A stretch of DNA of 64,000 nt from assembly GCF_023952475.1 (NCBI RefSeq), contig NZ_JALHRX010000013.1:101741-165740 (forward strand), read 5' to 3'. Below the pieces are notes generated by a model, which saw only the letters and a program-made list of their open reading frames with translations, ran no database searches and was not told the DNA's origin. Positions 17,742-28,600 of this stretch are shown in pieces. The translations under genes were made by a program, and so were the position numbers. Every line of letters starts with the position of its first letter. The stretch's first letter is position 1. Source of the stretch: Cupriavidus sp. WGlv3 (GTDB lineage Bacteria; Pseudomonadota; Gammaproteobacteria; Burkholderiales; Burkholderiaceae).

Positions 17742-18362
17742 TCAGGCGCCGCGCCGGCGCCATACCTGCCAGCGCTCCTGCCCCTGGAACACCGGCAGCG
17801 GCGCGGCCGAGGGGCGGTCCTCGATGCGCTCGAAGGCCGGCCCGAGCAGCGCATCGAGCTCTGCTTCCGGCATCGCGAACGGCGGTCCGCCACGGTTCTC
17901 GCCCAGGTAGAAGTAGCCAGCCAGCAGCCCGCCCGGCGGCAGCAGCTCGGCCACGCGGGCGCCATAGGCCGCGCGCAGCGCCGGCGGCAGCGCGCACAGG
18001 AAGGCGCGCTCGTAGATCAGCTCGCACGCCGGCTGCGGCGTGAAGGCGAAGAAATCGCCCTGCTGCACCACCGCCCCGGCCGGCCCTAGCGCGCGTCGCG
18101 CCGACGCCACTGCCTGCGGCGAGAAGTCGATCGCCGTCACCGGCCAGCCGCGCTCGAACAGCCACGCCGCCTCCCAGCCGTTGCCGCAGCCGGGCACCAG
18201 CGTGGGACACGGCTGGCGGCCCTCGATAAAGCTGCGGAATTCCTCGGGCACGCCGCCCAGGTCCCAGGGCGTGAAGCCCTCCCTGAAGCGCTCGTCCCAG
18301 AACGCCGGGTCGCCGGCATTGCGCGTGGTAAAGCCGGGCACCGGCCTGGTGGTATCGCCCAT
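17742..18362 (-). CDS. Thiopurine S-methyltransferase family SAM-dependent methyltransferase
   Basis: 206 residues. DPAFWDERFREGFTPWDLGG at the N-terminus is typical of the TPMT/halide methyltransferase family, followed by the SAM-binding loop VPGCGNGWEAAWLF (about residues 56-69), the acidic motif VTAIDFSPQAV, and ERAFLCALPP. It likely transfers a methyl group to a sulfur, selenium, tellurium or halide acceptor; the natural acceptor is unknown. It is 36 bp downstream of ubiB on the same strand and is closed by an intrinsic terminator, so it probably rides on the ubiB transcript without an evident link to ubiquinone. Confidence 0.87.
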   Translation of the reverse strand: MGDTTRPVPGFTTRNAGDPAFWDERFREGFTPWDLGGVPEEFRSFIEGRQPCPTLVPGCGNGWEAAWLFERGWPVTAIDFSPQAVASARRALGPAGAVVQQGDFFAFTPQPACELIYERAFLCALPPALRAAYGARVAELLPPGGLLAGYFYLGENRGGPPFAMPEAELDALLGPAFERIEDRPSAAPLPVFQGQERWQVWRRRGA

Positions 18363-18398
18363 GGGTCTGTCTCCGTCCTTTGTGGTATTGGCCTGCGC

Positions 18399-19976
18399 CT
18401 ACCAGTAGCCCGCCCAGCCCAGCACGTGCGTGAGCACGATGCCGGCGACGAAGCCGCCCACCAGCAGCACCGCGGTGCCGAGCAGCCGGTTGGTGCGGCG
18501 CTGCTCGGCCACCAGCTGCGCCAGCAGCTTGTCCTGCTCGCCGTTGCCGGCCAGCGCGCGCCGCTCCAGGAACTGGTGTGCCAGCCGCGGGAAGTCCGGC
18601 AGCATCTTGGCCCATTGCGGCGCTTCGACCTTGACCCGTTCCCAGGCGCCCTTCCAGCCCACCTGCTCGTACATCCAGCGCTCCAGGAACGGCTTGGCGG
18701 TCTTCCACAGGTCCAGGTCCGGATCGAGCTGGCGGCCCAGACCTTCGATATTGAGCAGAGTCTTCTGCAGCAGCACCAGCTGCGGCTGGATCTCAACGTT
18801 GAAGCGGCGCGAGGTCTGGAACAGGCGCATCAGCACCATGCCCAGCGAGATTTCCTTGAGCGGCTTGTCGAAGTACGGCTCGCAGCAGGCGCGCACCGCG
18901 CTTTCCAGTTCCTCAACCCGGGTCTCGGGCGGGACCCAGCCGGATTCCACGTGCAGCAGCGCCACACGGTGGTAGTCGCGGCGGAAGAAGGCGATGAAGT
19001 TCTGCGCCAGGTAGTTCTTGTCGAACTCGGACAGCGCGCCGACGATGCCGAAGTCGAGCGCGATATAGCGGCCGAAGGTCTCGGGCTGCACTGACACCAG
19101 GATGTTGCCCGGGTGCATGTCGGCGTGGAAGAAGCCGTCGCGGAACACCTGGGTGAAGAAGATCTCGACGCCCTCTTCCGCCAGCTGGTGCATGTCGACG
19201 CCGGCGGCCTTGAGCGATTCGGTGCGCGAGATCGGGATGCCGTGCATGCGCTCCATCACGAACACCGTGCTGCTGCACCAGTCCCAGAACACCTCGGGCA
19301 CCAGCAGCAGGTTGGTATCGGCAAAGTTGCGGCGCAGCTGGCTGGCGTTGGCCGCCTCGATCATCAGGTCGAGTTCGTCGTGCAGGTATTTGTCGAACTC
19401 GGCCACCACCTCGCGCGGCTTCAGGCGCTTGCCGTCGGCCCAGAAGCGCTCGAGCCAGGTGGCCATGTCGCGCATCAGCGCCAGGTCGCTGTCGATCACC
19501 GGCAGCATGCCGGGGCGCAGCACCTTCACCGCGACCTCGCGCCCGTGGCTGGGGCCGCCCTTGAGCGTGGCGAAGTGAACTTGCGCGATCGACGCGCTCG
19601 CCACCGGCTGGTGCTCGAAGGTCTCGAACAGCTGCTCCAGCGGCCGCCCGAGCGAGCGCTCGATGATCCTGACCGCCACCGCCGAATCGAACGGCGGCAC
19701 CTGGTCTTGCAGCTTGGCCAGCTCGTCGGCAATGTCCGGCGGCATCAGGTCGCGCCGGGTCGACAGCACCTGGCCGAACTTGACGAAGATCGGGCCCAGC
19801 CGCGTCAGCGCCAGCCGCAGCCGCACGCCGCGTGGCACGTCGAGCTTGCGCCCGATGGTGATGACCCGTACCAGGAAGCGGATCCTGCGGCTGCTGAAGC
19901 CCGAGAGCACCAGCTCGTCCAGGCCGTAGTAGAGGATGACGAAAAGGATCTTGCCAAGGCGCAGGAGGCGGGTCAT
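18399..19976 (-). CDS. ubiB: Ubiquinone biosynthesis ATPase/kinase-like protein UbiB
   Basis: 525-residue UbiB, an ABC1/COQ8-type atypical kinase-like ATPase needed for ubiquinone synthesis. The family's [20 protein letters not shown] (KxGQ motif) lies near residue 60. The Ala-rich nucleotide loop [12 protein letters not shown] is near 122, [11 protein letters not shown] near 290, and the metal site LDFGIVG near 310. Two C-terminal hydrophobic helices ([20 protein letters not shown]) anchor it in the inner membrane. Length equals that of known Cupriavidus UbiB as I recall it. ubiJ lies 67 bp upstream on the same strand. Confidence 0.95.
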   Translation of the reverse strand: MTRLLRLGKILFVILYYGLDELVLSGFSSRRIRFLVRVITIGRKLDVPRGVRLRLALTRLGPIFVKFGQVLSTRRDLMPPDIADELAKLQDQVPPFDSAVAVRIIERSLGRPLEQLFETFEHQPVASASIAQVHFATLKGGPSHGREVAVKVLRPGMLPVIDSDLALMRDMATWLERFWADGKRLKPREVVAEFDKYLHDELDLMIEAANASQLRRNFADTNLLLVPEVFWDWCSSTVFVMERMHGIPISRTESLKAAGVDMHQLAEEGVEIFFTQVFRDGFFHADMHPGNILVSVQPETFGRYIALDFGIVGALSEFDKNYLAQNFIAFFRRDYHRVALLHVESGWVPPETRVEELESAVRACCEPYFDKPLKEISLGMVLMRLFQTSRRFNVEIQPQLVLLQKTLLNIEGLGRQLDPDLDLWKTAKPFLERWMYEQVGWKGAWERVKVEAPQWAKMLPDFPRLAHQFLERRALAGNGEQDKLLAQLVAEQRRTNRLLGTAVLLVGGFVAGIVLTHVLGWAGYW

Positions 19977-20043
19977 TCGGGAGTCTTCACGGAGCCGGGC
20001 AGGCAGTCGGTGGATGGTCGGAAGGAAGCGCGGCTGGGCCGGC

Positions 20044-20742
20044 TCAGCGGTGCGGCGACGGCAGCTTGCCGGACGGGCCGGCCTGGCCGGACGGGCCCGG
20101 CGCGGGCGGCGTGCCGCCGCGCTCCAGGCGCTCGAGCCGCTTCTCCAGCCGCGCCAGGCGGTCGCGCAGCCGGCCCACGTCGGCGCCGAACTCGTCCAGC
20201 GCGGCGTGGCGCACCAGCGTCGGCTGCTCGTCGAGCAGGTAGTCGGTGACGTTGTCGACCAGCGCCCGGCCCACGCGCGTGGCCTGCTCATGGACCTGGC
20301 GCGCGCCATCGACCACGCGCTGCGCCACGCTGTCGCTGACCGGCCCGCCCAGGATGCCGCGCAGCGCGCGCGACAGGTCCTCGGCGGCGTCCCAGCGCAG
20401 GTTGCGCGCCAGCGTCGAAACCGTGTTGGCCAGCTCGGCATCGCCCTCGATGCGCACATGGCGCATGGCGGCGGCCTGGCCGCCTTCGGCCACGTCGGCG
20501 GCCACCAGCGGCCACTGCTGCACCGGCACGCGCAGCGTCACCGCGGGCGCCTCGGCCGCGGGCGCCAGTTCGGTGCAGCCGTGCTCGGTCACCTTCAGCG
20601 ACAGCTCGAAGGCGGCGGCATCGAAACGGATCACGCGTCCGGCAAACGGCGCCAGCTGGTTGCGGGCCCACGGCTCCTGCTCGAGCAGGTGGTTCAGTGC
20701 CGAGACGGCAGGCGTGGCCAGGGCGGAAGGCAGAGTATTCAT
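20044..20742 (-). CDS. ubiJ: Ubiquinone biosynthesis accessory factor UbiJ
   Basis: 232-residue SCP2-domain protein that in E. coli holds the Ubi enzyme complex and lipid intermediates together with UbiK. The SCP2-like part covers about residues 15-130 ([19 protein letters not shown], then [20 protein letters not shown]). The C-terminal [18 protein letters not shown] is a coiled coil, followed by a Gly/Pro-rich tail. Position directly upstream of ubiB supports the name. The start [11 protein letters not shown] is chosen because the family begins there; the open frame extends 21 codons further into the terminator of the preceding gene. Confidence 0.9.
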   Translation of the reverse strand: MNTLPSALATPAVSALNHLLEQEPWARNQLAPFAGRVIRFDAAAFELSLKVTEHGCTELAPAAEAPAVTLRVPVQQWPLVAADVAEGGQAAAMRHVRIEGDAELANTVSTLARNLRWDAAEDLSRALRGILGGPVSDSVAQRVVDGARQVHEQATRVGRALVDNVTDYLLDEQPTLVRHAALDEFGADVGRLRDRLARLEKRLERLERGGTPPAPGPSGQAGPSGKLPSPHR

Positions 20743-20798
20743 GACAGCGCGGTAGGCGGGCAGGCGGCGACGCGCGGGACCGGCGTCGCAAACAAAAA

Positions 20799-20820
20799 GG
20801 CCCACGCTTTCGCGTGGGCC
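20799..20820 (-). terminator. Intrinsic terminator after the Tim44-like gene
   Basis: Perfect 9-base arms (GGCCCACGC / GCGTGGGCC) with a 4-base loop, followed on the minus strand by TTTTTGTTTG. It separates the DUF971-ubiE-tim44 unit from ubiJ-ubiB. Confidence 0.9.
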
Positions 20821-20869
20821 TCCATTCTAAGCTACTCCCCCCGGCGCATCACCGCCGCGGGGTGCGGCA

Positions 20870-21841
20870 TCAGGACTCTTGCTGGATCCCGGCCAGCAGC
20901 CAGCCGCCGCTGCCGGAGACCGGCTTGGCCAGGTTCCAGACCTCGCCGAACGGCTGCGCCGCCTCGCCCGCCTTCTCGCGGATCATGCCCGAGAAACGCA
21001 CGCTGGCAACGTGCTGGGCCGGCGACGACTCGATGCCGAGCAACTGGGCTTCGAGCGTGACCACGTCGGTCTTGTTGACCTCGACGCCGCGCTCGGCCAG
21101 GTCCATCTTGATCTCGGCGAACATCTCCGGCGTGGTGAACTCGCGGATGTCGTCCAGGTTGCCGGCATCCCAGGCGGCCTGCAGGCGCACGAAGTGGACC
21201 TTGGCGTTGCGCAGGAAGGAATCGGCGTCGAAGTCGGCCGGCACGCCCCACGGCTGCTGCGCCACGGAACCCGCAACAGCGGCGCCAGCGGCGGCACCGG
21301 CGGCGGGCAGAACCGGGCTGCCCGACACCGGCGGCGTCGGCTCACCGCGGAACATCGGCTCCGCGTTGCGGCCGAGGTTCGGCGCGCCACCGGCACCGGC
21401 GTAGGCCGGCTGCGCGGTGCGCTTGCTGCCGCCGCGGAACTTGCGGATCAGCCAGATCGCGGCAAAGGCCACCAGCGCGATCAGGATCAGGTTGGACAGG
21501 AAGGTCAGCGCCGCGCCGCCCAGGCCGAAGTGCGACAACAGCCAGCCAATGCCCAGGCCGGCAGCGATGCCGCCCAGGATGCCGCCCCAGTTGCGCTTGG
21601 GCGCCGCGGCCGCGGCCGCGCCGGCTGCCCCGGCGGTGGCCGGTGCCGCCTGCTGTGCAGGTTGCTGCGCCTGCTGCGTGGGCGAGGTGGGCTGGGTCTG
21701 CTGGCGCTGGGTCACCGACTCGGACTGCTTGCCGATGCTGCGCGAGCCGCCCATGCGCTTGGCCTCGGCGTCGAACGCCATGCCGACGGCCAGCGCCGTG
21801 ACCAGCGACCCCACCAGGAATTTTCCACGAATTGACGACAT
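20870..21841 (-). CDS. Tim44-like domain protein
   Basis: 323 residues. An N-terminal hydrophobic signal or anchor (FLVGSLVTALAVGMAFDAEA) is followed by a Gln/Thr/Pro/Ala-rich linker (about residues 40-85). A glycine-rich membrane region comes next (GGILGGIAAGLGIGWLLSHF and LTFLSNLILIALVAFAAIWL), then a Tim44-like soluble domain from about residue 190 (DADSFLRNAKVHFVRLQAAW, VEVNKTDVVTLEAQLL). In bacteria these proteins are found in the cell envelope; the function is not established. It starts 62 bp after ubiE and ends at a strong terminator. Confidence 0.85.
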   Translation of the reverse strand: MSSIRGKFLVGSLVTALAVGMAFDAEAKRMGGSRSIGKQSESVTQRQQTQPTSPTQQAQQPAQQAAPATAGAAGAAAAAAPKRNWGGILGGIAAGLGIGWLLSHFGLGGAALTFLSNLILIALVAFAAIWLIRKFRGGSKRTAQPAYAGAGGAPNLGRNAEPMFRGEPTPPVSGSPVLPAAGAAAGAAVAGSVAQQPWGVPADFDADSFLRNAKVHFVRLQAAWDAGNLDDIREFTTPEMFAEIKMDLAERGVEVNKTDVVTLEAQLLGIESSPAQHVASVRFSGMIREKAGEAAQPFGEVWNLAKPVSGSGGWLLAGIQQES

Positions 21842-21903
21842 ATGCTGTTATCCCCTGTCAGTTTCACCCCAGATGTGGGTGAGCATGGCGAATTCAAGTG
21901 TTC

Positions 21904-22635
21904 TTAATACTTGCGCCCGACGTGGAGCGCCACCACTCCGGCCGTCAGATTGAAGTATTCGACATTCTCCAGGCCCGCATGTTCCATTAAGCGTACAAGC
22001 GAAACCTGGTCTGGATGCATTCTGATCGATTCCGCGAGATAGCGATAGCTCGGGGCATCCCCTGCCACGCGCTCGCCCAGCCACGGCAGCACCTTGAAAG
22101 AATAGACGTCGTAGGCCTTCTCCAGCGGTTTCCAGACCTTGGAGAACTCCAGCACCATGACCTTGCCGCCCGGCTTGACCACGCGGCGCATCTCGGCCAG
22201 TGCGGCTTCCTTGTGCGTCATGTTGCGCAGGCCGAAGGCGACCGTGACCAGGTCGAAGTAGTTGTCGGGGAACGGAATCTTCTCGGCGTCGCACAGCGCC
22301 ACCGGCGTGACGATGCCTTTGTTGAGCAGCCGGTCGCGGCCCACGCGCAGCATCGACTCGTTGATGTCGGTCAGCCAGACCTGCCCGGTCGGGCCGGCCT
22401 GTTTCGCGAACGCCTTGGCCAGGTCGCCGGTGCCGCCGGCGATGTCCAGCACCTTGTGGCCGGGGCGCACCCCGGCCTGCGCGATGGTGAACATCTTCCA
22501 CAGCCGGTGCATGCCGCCCGACATCAGGTCGTTCATCACGTCGTACTTGCTGGCCACCGAATGGAACACGCCGGCAACCTTGCCGGCCTTTTCCGTTTCG
22601 TCGACCTTTTCGAACCCGAAGTGGGTTTCACTCAT
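21904..22635 (-). CDS. ubiE: Ubiquinone/menaquinone biosynthesis C-methyltransferase UbiE
   Basis: 243-residue SAM methyltransferase for the C-methylation step of ubiquinone (and menaquinone) synthesis. Conserved elements are THFGFEKV at the N-terminus, [20 protein letters not shown], the SAM loop [14 protein letters not shown] (about residue 63), [14 protein letters not shown] and [19 protein letters not shown]. Length and N-terminus match E. coli UbiE. It lies 31 bp downstream of the DUF971 gene and upstream of the Tim44-like gene. Confidence 0.96.
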   Translation of the reverse strand: MSETHFGFEKVDETEKAGKVAGVFHSVASKYDVMNDLMSGGMHRLWKMFTIAQAGVRPGHKVLDIAGGTGDLAKAFAKQAGPTGQVWLTDINESMLRVGRDRLLNKGIVTPVALCDAEKIPFPDNYFDLVTVAFGLRNMTHKEAALAEMRRVVKPGGKVMVLEFSKVWKPLEKAYDVYSFKVLPWLGERVAGDAPSYRYLAESIRMHPDQVSLVRLMEHAGLENVEYFNLTAGVVALHVGRKY

Positions 22636-22666
22636 CTTTCAAGACTCCAGGATTGTCGGGGGCGGC

Positions 22667-23083
22667 TCAGTGATGGCCGCAGCCGTGCCCGCCGCCGGAG
22701 GCGGGCATCGGGGTGTCGCGATCGGCGCCGGCGGCTGCCAGGCGCTGCAGGTAGTCCTGCCACAGCGCGTCCTGGTTGTCGCCCAGGCGGTACAGCAGGT
22801 CCCAGGAATAGATGCCGGTGTCGTGGCCGTCGGAAAAGCGGATCTGGATGGCGTAGTTGCCGACCGGCTCCACCGCGTCGACGCCGACCTCGCGCTTGCC
22901 GGTCTGCAGCACCTCCTGCCCAGGGCCATGGCCCTGGACTTCGGCGGAGGGCGAATACACGCGCAGCAGCTCGAACGGCAGCCGGAAGCTGCGGCCGTTG
23001 TCGAAGCCGATCTCGAGCACGCGTGATTGCGTGTGGACCGTCAGCGCGGTGGGATGGGGGGTGTCTTTTTCCAGGCCTGCCAT
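22667..23083 (-). CDS. DUF971 domain protein
   Basis: 138 residues covering a single DUF971 domain, the fold at the N-terminus of gamma-butyrobetaine hydroxylases (LEIGFDNGRSFRLPFELLRV, then VGNYAIQIRFSDGHDTGIYS). The C-terminus GGGHGCGHH may bind a metal. Free-standing DUF971 proteins next to ubiE are familiar in Burkholderiales; some family members are linked to Fe-S proteins, but no function is proven. It begins the ubiE operon. Confidence 0.85.
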   Translation of the reverse strand: MAGLEKDTPHPTALTVHTQSRVLEIGFDNGRSFRLPFELLRVYSPSAEVQGHGPGQEVLQTGKREVGVDAVEPVGNYAIQIRFSDGHDTGIYSWDLLYRLGDNQDALWQDYLQRLAAAGADRDTPMPASGGGHGCGHH

Positions 23084-23162
23084 GGTGATCGCGGCCCGGT
23101 GACGGGCGCTTGTGAGGGTGATTGCCGCATGATGCCGCGCCGGCTGCCGCGGCAGCCCCGCA

Positions 23163-25028
23163 TCACGCTTCGCATACGACCCGATAGCTTACCCCAGGCT
23201 CGCCGGCTTGCGCAGCCCGGGCCGCTTCGCCATCCTGCGGCACATAGCGCAGCCGGCGCTGGTGGAAGGCCGCCACGGTGCTGCGGTGCGCAATGCTGAC
23301 GATCGCCGTCTGCGGCAGCTGCTCCACCATCAGCTGGTACATGGCGCGTTCGGTGTCTTCGTCCAGCGCGCTGGTGGCTTCGTCGAGAAACAGGTAGTCC
23401 GGCCGCTGCAGCAGCGCGCGCGCAAAGGCCAGGCGCTGCTGCTCCCCCGGCGACAGCCGCAGCGACCAGTTGTCGAACACGTCGAGCTGGTCCGCCAGCG
23501 CCGCCAGCCGGGTCTGCCGCAGCGCCGCCTGCAGCACGTCCTTGCCGTGTTCGGTGCCGGCGTCCGGGTAGGCCAGCGCATCGGCCAGCGTGCCGATCGG
23601 CAGGTAGCTGCGCTGCGGCAGGAACAGCCGGCGCGCGCCCTCCGGCATGGTCACGGTGCCGCTGCCGTACGGCCAGATCCCGGCCAGCGCGCGGAACAGC
23701 ACGCTCTTGCCGCAGCCCGACGGGCCGCTGACCAGCCAGCGCTCGCCCGGCGCCACCGCCAGCGAGAACGGCGCCACCAGCGGCCGCTGGCCCACCGCGG
23801 CGCCGCGCGCGGCGCGCACCGGCAAGGCCAGCGCCAGGCTGTCGATGGCGATGCCGTCCTGCGGCTTGCCGTGGTACGCCACCTCGATATCGCAGCTGCC
23901 GTCCTGCGACGCCTCCTGCCGCTCGGCCACGCGGATCGCTTCCTGGAAGTCGATCAGGCGGTTGGCCGCCGCCTTCCAGCCCACCAGCGTGGCGTAGTTG
24001 TCGACGAACCATGACAACGCACCCTGCACCTGTCCAAACGCGGAACTGATCTGCATCAGCCCGCCCAGCGTCATCTTGCCGGCAAAGTAGCGCGGCGCCG
24101 CCACCAGGATCGGGAAGATAATGGCGAACTGCGCGTAGCCCGAGCTGACGAAGTTCAGCCGCCGCGTGTACAGCATCAACTGGTTCCAGTTGGCCCGAAT
24201 GCGGTCGAAGCGTGCGCGCAAGCCGGCCTTTTCAGTCGGTTCGCCTCGATACAGCGCCACTGGCTCGCTGTTCTCGCGCAGGCGCACCAGCGTGAAACGG
24301 AAATCTGCCTCGTACTGTTCTTGCTGGAAGTTCAGGCCGATGAGCGGACGCCCGACGAAGTGCGCCACCAGCGATCCCACCACGGCATAGGCCCCGGCAA
24401 ACCAGACCATGTAGCCCGGGATCACGACCTCGCTGCCGCCAAGCGCCAGACTGATCGGACCGGACAACGTCCAGAGGATCCCGACAAAGGAAATCAGCGT
24501 CACCACCGAGTTGAGCAGCCCCAGCGACAACGACAAGCCTCCATCGGTGAACAGGCGCAGGTCGTCCGCTATCCGCTGGTCGGGGTTGTCGGTCGTATGG
24601 GTCTGCTCGATGCGGTAGTAGGCCTGGTGAGCGAGCCACCGGTCCATGAACCGCCCGGTCATCCAGGTACGCCAGCGCATCTGCAGCATCATCGTGTAGT
24701 ACTGCCGGGACAGGAAGGCCACGATATAGAAGCCGGCAATCCACGAGAAGCGCAGCAGCAGCACCTTGAACGAGGCATAGTCGCGCTGCTCCAGCGCGTT
24801 GTAGAACACGCGGTTCCATTCATTGAGCAGCACGTTGATATAGACGATGCCCAGGTTGAGCACCACCACCAACGCCAGCAACCCCAGCCCGGCGAGGCGG
24901 TCTTCGGATTTCCAGTAGGGCTTGATCAGCGCCCAGGTCGCGGCCATGCGCAGCCGGCTCTGGATCTTGAGGGCCCGGGCGGGAATGGCCGGGCCCGGTA
25001 CGGTGACGGAAGTCGGGGTCGAGGACAT
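23163..25028 (-). CDS. SbmA/BacA-like ABC transporter with fused ATPase (YddA type)
   Basis: 621-residue half-transporter. The N-terminal 400 residues are an ABC membrane domain of the SbmA/BacA type with about six helices and the typical VYINVLLNEWNRVFYNALEQ and GLNFQQEQYEADFRFTLVR blocks. The C-terminal ATPase has Walker A GPSGCGKS (about residue 443), signature LSPGEQQRLAFARALL and Walker B YLFLDEATSALDE, then the switch histidine in SIAHRS. It works as a homodimer; relatives move peptides, vitamin B12 or very long-chain fatty acids. It stands 80 bp upstream of the DUF971 gene. Substrate unknown. Confidence 0.9.
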   Translation of the reverse strand: MSSTPTSVTVPGPAIPARALKIQSRLRMAATWALIKPYWKSEDRLAGLGLLALVVVLNLGIVYINVLLNEWNRVFYNALEQRDYASFKVLLLRFSWIAGFYIVAFLSRQYYTMMLQMRWRTWMTGRFMDRWLAHQAYYRIEQTHTTDNPDQRIADDLRLFTDGGLSLSLGLLNSVVTLISFVGILWTLSGPISLALGGSEVVIPGYMVWFAGAYAVVGSLVAHFVGRPLIGLNFQQEQYEADFRFTLVRLRENSEPVALYRGEPTEKAGLRARFDRIRANWNQLMLYTRRLNFVSSGYAQFAIIFPILVAAPRYFAGKMTLGGLMQISSAFGQVQGALSWFVDNYATLVGWKAAANRLIDFQEAIRVAERQEASQDGSCDIEVAYHGKPQDGIAIDSLALALPVRAARGAAVGQRPLVAPFSLAVAPGERWLVSGPSGCGKSVLFRALAGIWPYGSGTVTMPEGARRLFLPQRSYLPIGTLADALAYPDAGTEHGKDVLQAALRQTRLAALADQLDVFDNWSLRLSPGEQQRLAFARALLQRPDYLFLDEATSALDEDTERAMYQLMVEQLPQTAIVSIAHRSTVAAFHQRRLRYVPQDGEAARAAQAGEPGVSYRVVCEA

Positions 25029-25159
25029 AGCGGCAGCTTTCTGGCCCGCCAGCGCGCTTGCCTGGCCGGGCCTGTTGTTCTGGTGCCGCGGCGCAGGCGC
25101 GACCGCGGCGGCATCAGCATTCAGACGGTTGCCTGTCGGCGCAGGTTCCGCGCCTGGCC

Positions 25160-25597
25160 TCAGGCGTCGTCCGCTTCCACCAGCGCAAGCGCCGTACGCA
25201 GCGCCGGCAGCCGGCTGGCCAGTTCCTGCACGCGCACGGGGTCCGCCGCGCGCTGCGGCGCGGCCCAGATCGCCTCGGGGAAATGCGTGTCCCAGCGGTA
25301 GCGCGGGATGATGTGCCAGTGCAGGTGCGGCACCATGTTGCCGAACGCAGCCAGGTTGACCTTGTCGGGCGCCATCACCTCGCGCACCACCCGCTCGACG
25401 CGCGCCACCAGGCGCATCAGCCAGGCCTGGTCGCCTTCGTCCAGGTCGCTCAGCTCGGCCACATGGTCGTTCCAGACGATGCGGCAGAAGCCGGGAAAGC
25501 GGTCATGCTCGACCAGGATCAGGCGGGCGCGGTCGCCCATCCAGACCAGTTCGCCGCCGTCGGTTTCGCACAGGGGGCAGTTGGGGGAACGCGTCAT
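25160..25597 (-). CDS. HIT-family nucleotide-binding protein
   Basis: 145-residue histidine-triad protein. The triad HLHWHIIPRY is at about residues 91-100, and the N-terminal CPLC and later C residues resemble the zinc-binding type. HIT proteins hydrolyse nucleoside phosphoramidates or dinucleotides; the substrate here is unknown. It starts 9 bp after the stop of the large FAD/Fe-S oxidoreductase, so the two are one transcript. Confidence 0.9.
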   Translation of the reverse strand: MTRSPNCPLCETDGGELVWMGDRARLILVEHDRFPGFCRIVWNDHVAELSDLDEGDQAWLMRLVARVERVVREVMAPDKVNLAAFGNMVPHLHWHIIPRYRWDTHFPEAIWAAPQRAADPVRVQELASRLPALRTALALVEADDA

Positions 25598-25606
25598 GGC
25601 GATGGC

Positions 25607-28600
25607 TTACACCAGCACGCGCTCGATGCCACCCGCATTGGCCTTCGCCACATACTCGGGCATCCAGTTCTCGCCCAGCAGGTGCTTGGCCATCTCGATC
25701 ACGATGTAATCGGCCTGCACCGACGCATCTTCCTTGTAGCGCGACAGCCCCTGCAGGCACGACGGGCAGCTGGTCAGGATCTTGACGTCGCCGGTGAAGC
25801 CGTCGGCGCGCAGCTTGTCGGCGCCCCTGGTCATTTCCTCTTCCTTGCGGAAGCGGACCTGCGTCGAAATGTCGGGACGCGTCACCGCCAGCGTGCCGGA
25901 CTCGCCGCAGCAGCGCTCGTTCTTCTCGATCTTGCCCAGGCCGGCGTTGCCGCCCATCAGGTCGTTGACCAGCTTGGTCGGATCGACGGTCTTGATCGGC
26001 GTGTGGCAGGGATCGTGGTACATGTAGCGCGTACCGGTCACGCCTTCCAGCTTGACACCCTTCTCGAGCAGGTACTCGTGGATGTCGATGATGCGGCAGC
26101 CCGGGAAGATCTTGTCGAATTCATAGCCGGCGAGCTGGTCGTAGCAGGTGCCGCAGCTGACCACCACGGTCTTGATGTCGAGGTAGTTCAGCGTGTTGGC
26201 CACGCGGTGGAACAGCACGCGGTTGTCGGTGACGATCTTCTCGGCCTTGTCGTACTGGCCGTTGCCACGCTGCGGATAGCCGCAGCACAGGTAGCCCGGC
26301 GGCAGCACGGTCTGCACGCCGACATGCCACAACATCGCCTGCGTTGCCAGCCCCACCTGCGAGAACAGCCGCTCCGAGCCGCAGCCCGGGAAGTAGAACA
26401 CCGCTTCCGTTTCCGGCGTGGTCGCCTTGGGGTCGCGGATGATCGGCACGATCTCGTTGTCTTCGATGTCGAGCAGCGCGCGCGCGGTCTTCTTGGGCAG
26501 GTTGCCCGGCATCTTCTTGTTGATGAAGTGGATCACCTGCTCGCGCACCGGCGGCTTGCCCACCGTCGCGGGCGGATGCGCGGTCTGCTTCCTGGCGATC
26601 TTCTTCAGTACGTCGTTGCCCAGGCGCTGCGCCTTGTAGCCCCAGTCGATCATGACCTTGCGGGTCAGGTTGATGGTCTCGGGATTGGTGGCGTTGAGGA
26701 AGAACATCGACGCCGCGGTGCCAGGGTTGAATTTCTTCTGCCCCATCTTGCGCAGCAGGTTGCGCATGTTCATCGACACGTCGCCGAAGTCGATCTTGAC
26801 CGGGCACGGCGTCACGCACTTGTGGCAGACCGTGCAATGGTCGGCCACGTCGGAGAACTCGTCCCAGTGCTTGACCGAGATGCCGCGGCGGGTCTGTTCC
26901 TCGTACAGGAAGGCCTCGACCAGCAGCGAGGTCGCCAGGATCTTGTTGCGCGGGCTGTAGAGCAGGTTGGCGCGCGGCACGTGGGTGGCGCACACCGGCT
27001 TGCACTTGCCGCAGCGCAGGCAGTCCTTGACGCTCTCGGCGATGGCGCCGATGTCGCTCTGCTGCATGATGATCGACTCATGTCCCATCAGTCCGAACGA
27101 CGGCGTGTAGGCATTGCGCAGGTCGGCGCCGGGCAGCAGCTTGCCCTTGTTGAAGCGGCCCTGCGGGTCGACCTTCTGCTTGTAGGCGCGGAAGTCGCCG
27201 ATCTCTTCCTCGGTCAAAAACTCCAGCTTGGTGATGCCGATGCCGTGCTCGCCCGAGATCACCCCGTCCAGCGAACGCGCCAGGTCCATGATGCGGGCCA
27301 CCGCGCGGTGCGCGTCCTGCAGCATGTCGTAGTCGTCGGAGTTGACCGGGATGTTGGTGTGCACGTTGCCATCGCCGGCGTGCATGTGCAGCGCGACGAA
27401 GACGCGGCCGCGCAGCACCTGCTTGTGGATCTTCTGGGCTTCATCCAGGATCGGCTTGAATTCGCCGCCGTTGAAGATCTTGCGCAGCTCGGCGCGGATC
27501 TCGGTCTTCCACGAGACGCGGATGGTGCGGTCCTGCAGCAGGTGGAACACGGTCGCGTCCGGCTGCTGCTGCAGCCGCGCCTCGAACTCCTGCCCCAGCA
27601 GGCCCAGCCCGTGCCCGATCAGCGAGGCCCTGGCCTGCGCCAGCGGCGTATCGAGATGGCCTTGCAGGTAGCCCCAGCGCGCGCGGATCTCGCGCAGCAG
27701 CGTCAGCGCGTGCTGCACACGGTCTTCCAGCAGCTCGGCGCTGGGGATCTCGTTGGCGTCGTCGCTGCGGCCCAGCGGCAGGTTGCCGCGGGCAAAGAAC
27801 GCTTCCAGCGTGTCGACCAGCTGCAGCTTGCTCTTGATCGACAGCTCGATATTGATGCGCTCGATGCCGTCGGTGTACTCGCCCATGCGGTTGAGCGGGA
27901 TCACCACGTCTTCGTTGATCTTGAAGGCGTTGGTGTGCTTCGCGATCGCGGCGGTGCGCGAGCGGTCCAGCCAGAACTTCTTGCGGGCCTCGGGACTGAC
28001 GGCGATAAAGCCTTCGCCGCTCTTGCCGTTGGCCATGCGGATCACTTCCGAGGTGGCGCGCGCCACGGCGTCTTCATCGTCGCCGACGATATCGCCGATC
28101 AGCACCATCTTCGGGAAGGCGTTGCGCTTGCTCTTGGTGGCGTAGCCGACCGCGCGCAGGTAGCGCTCGTCCAGGTGCTCGAGGCCGGCCAGGATGGCGC
28201 CACCGGGCTTTTTGGTCTCGGCGTCGAGATAGTCCTTGATCTCGACGATGCTCGGGATGGCGTCGCGCGCCTGGCCGAAGAACTCCAGGCACACAGTGCG
28301 GATGTGCTTGGGCATGCGGTGCAGGGTCCAGCGCGCGCTGGTGATGATGCCGTCGCAGCCTTCCTTCTGCACGCCGGGCAGGCCGGCCAGGAACTTGTCG
28401 GTGACGTCCTTGCCGAGGCCTTCCTTGCGGAACTTGCGGCCTTCGATGGCGAGCGTCTCGGTGCGCAGCACCTTGTCGCCCGGGGCGCGGTTGCCGTCCG
28501 ACCACTTCAGCTCGAAGGTGGCCACCGGCACGTCGTGGATCTTGCCAAGGTTGTGGTCCAGCCGGGTGATTTCCAGCCAGTTCCCTTCCGGGTCGACCAT

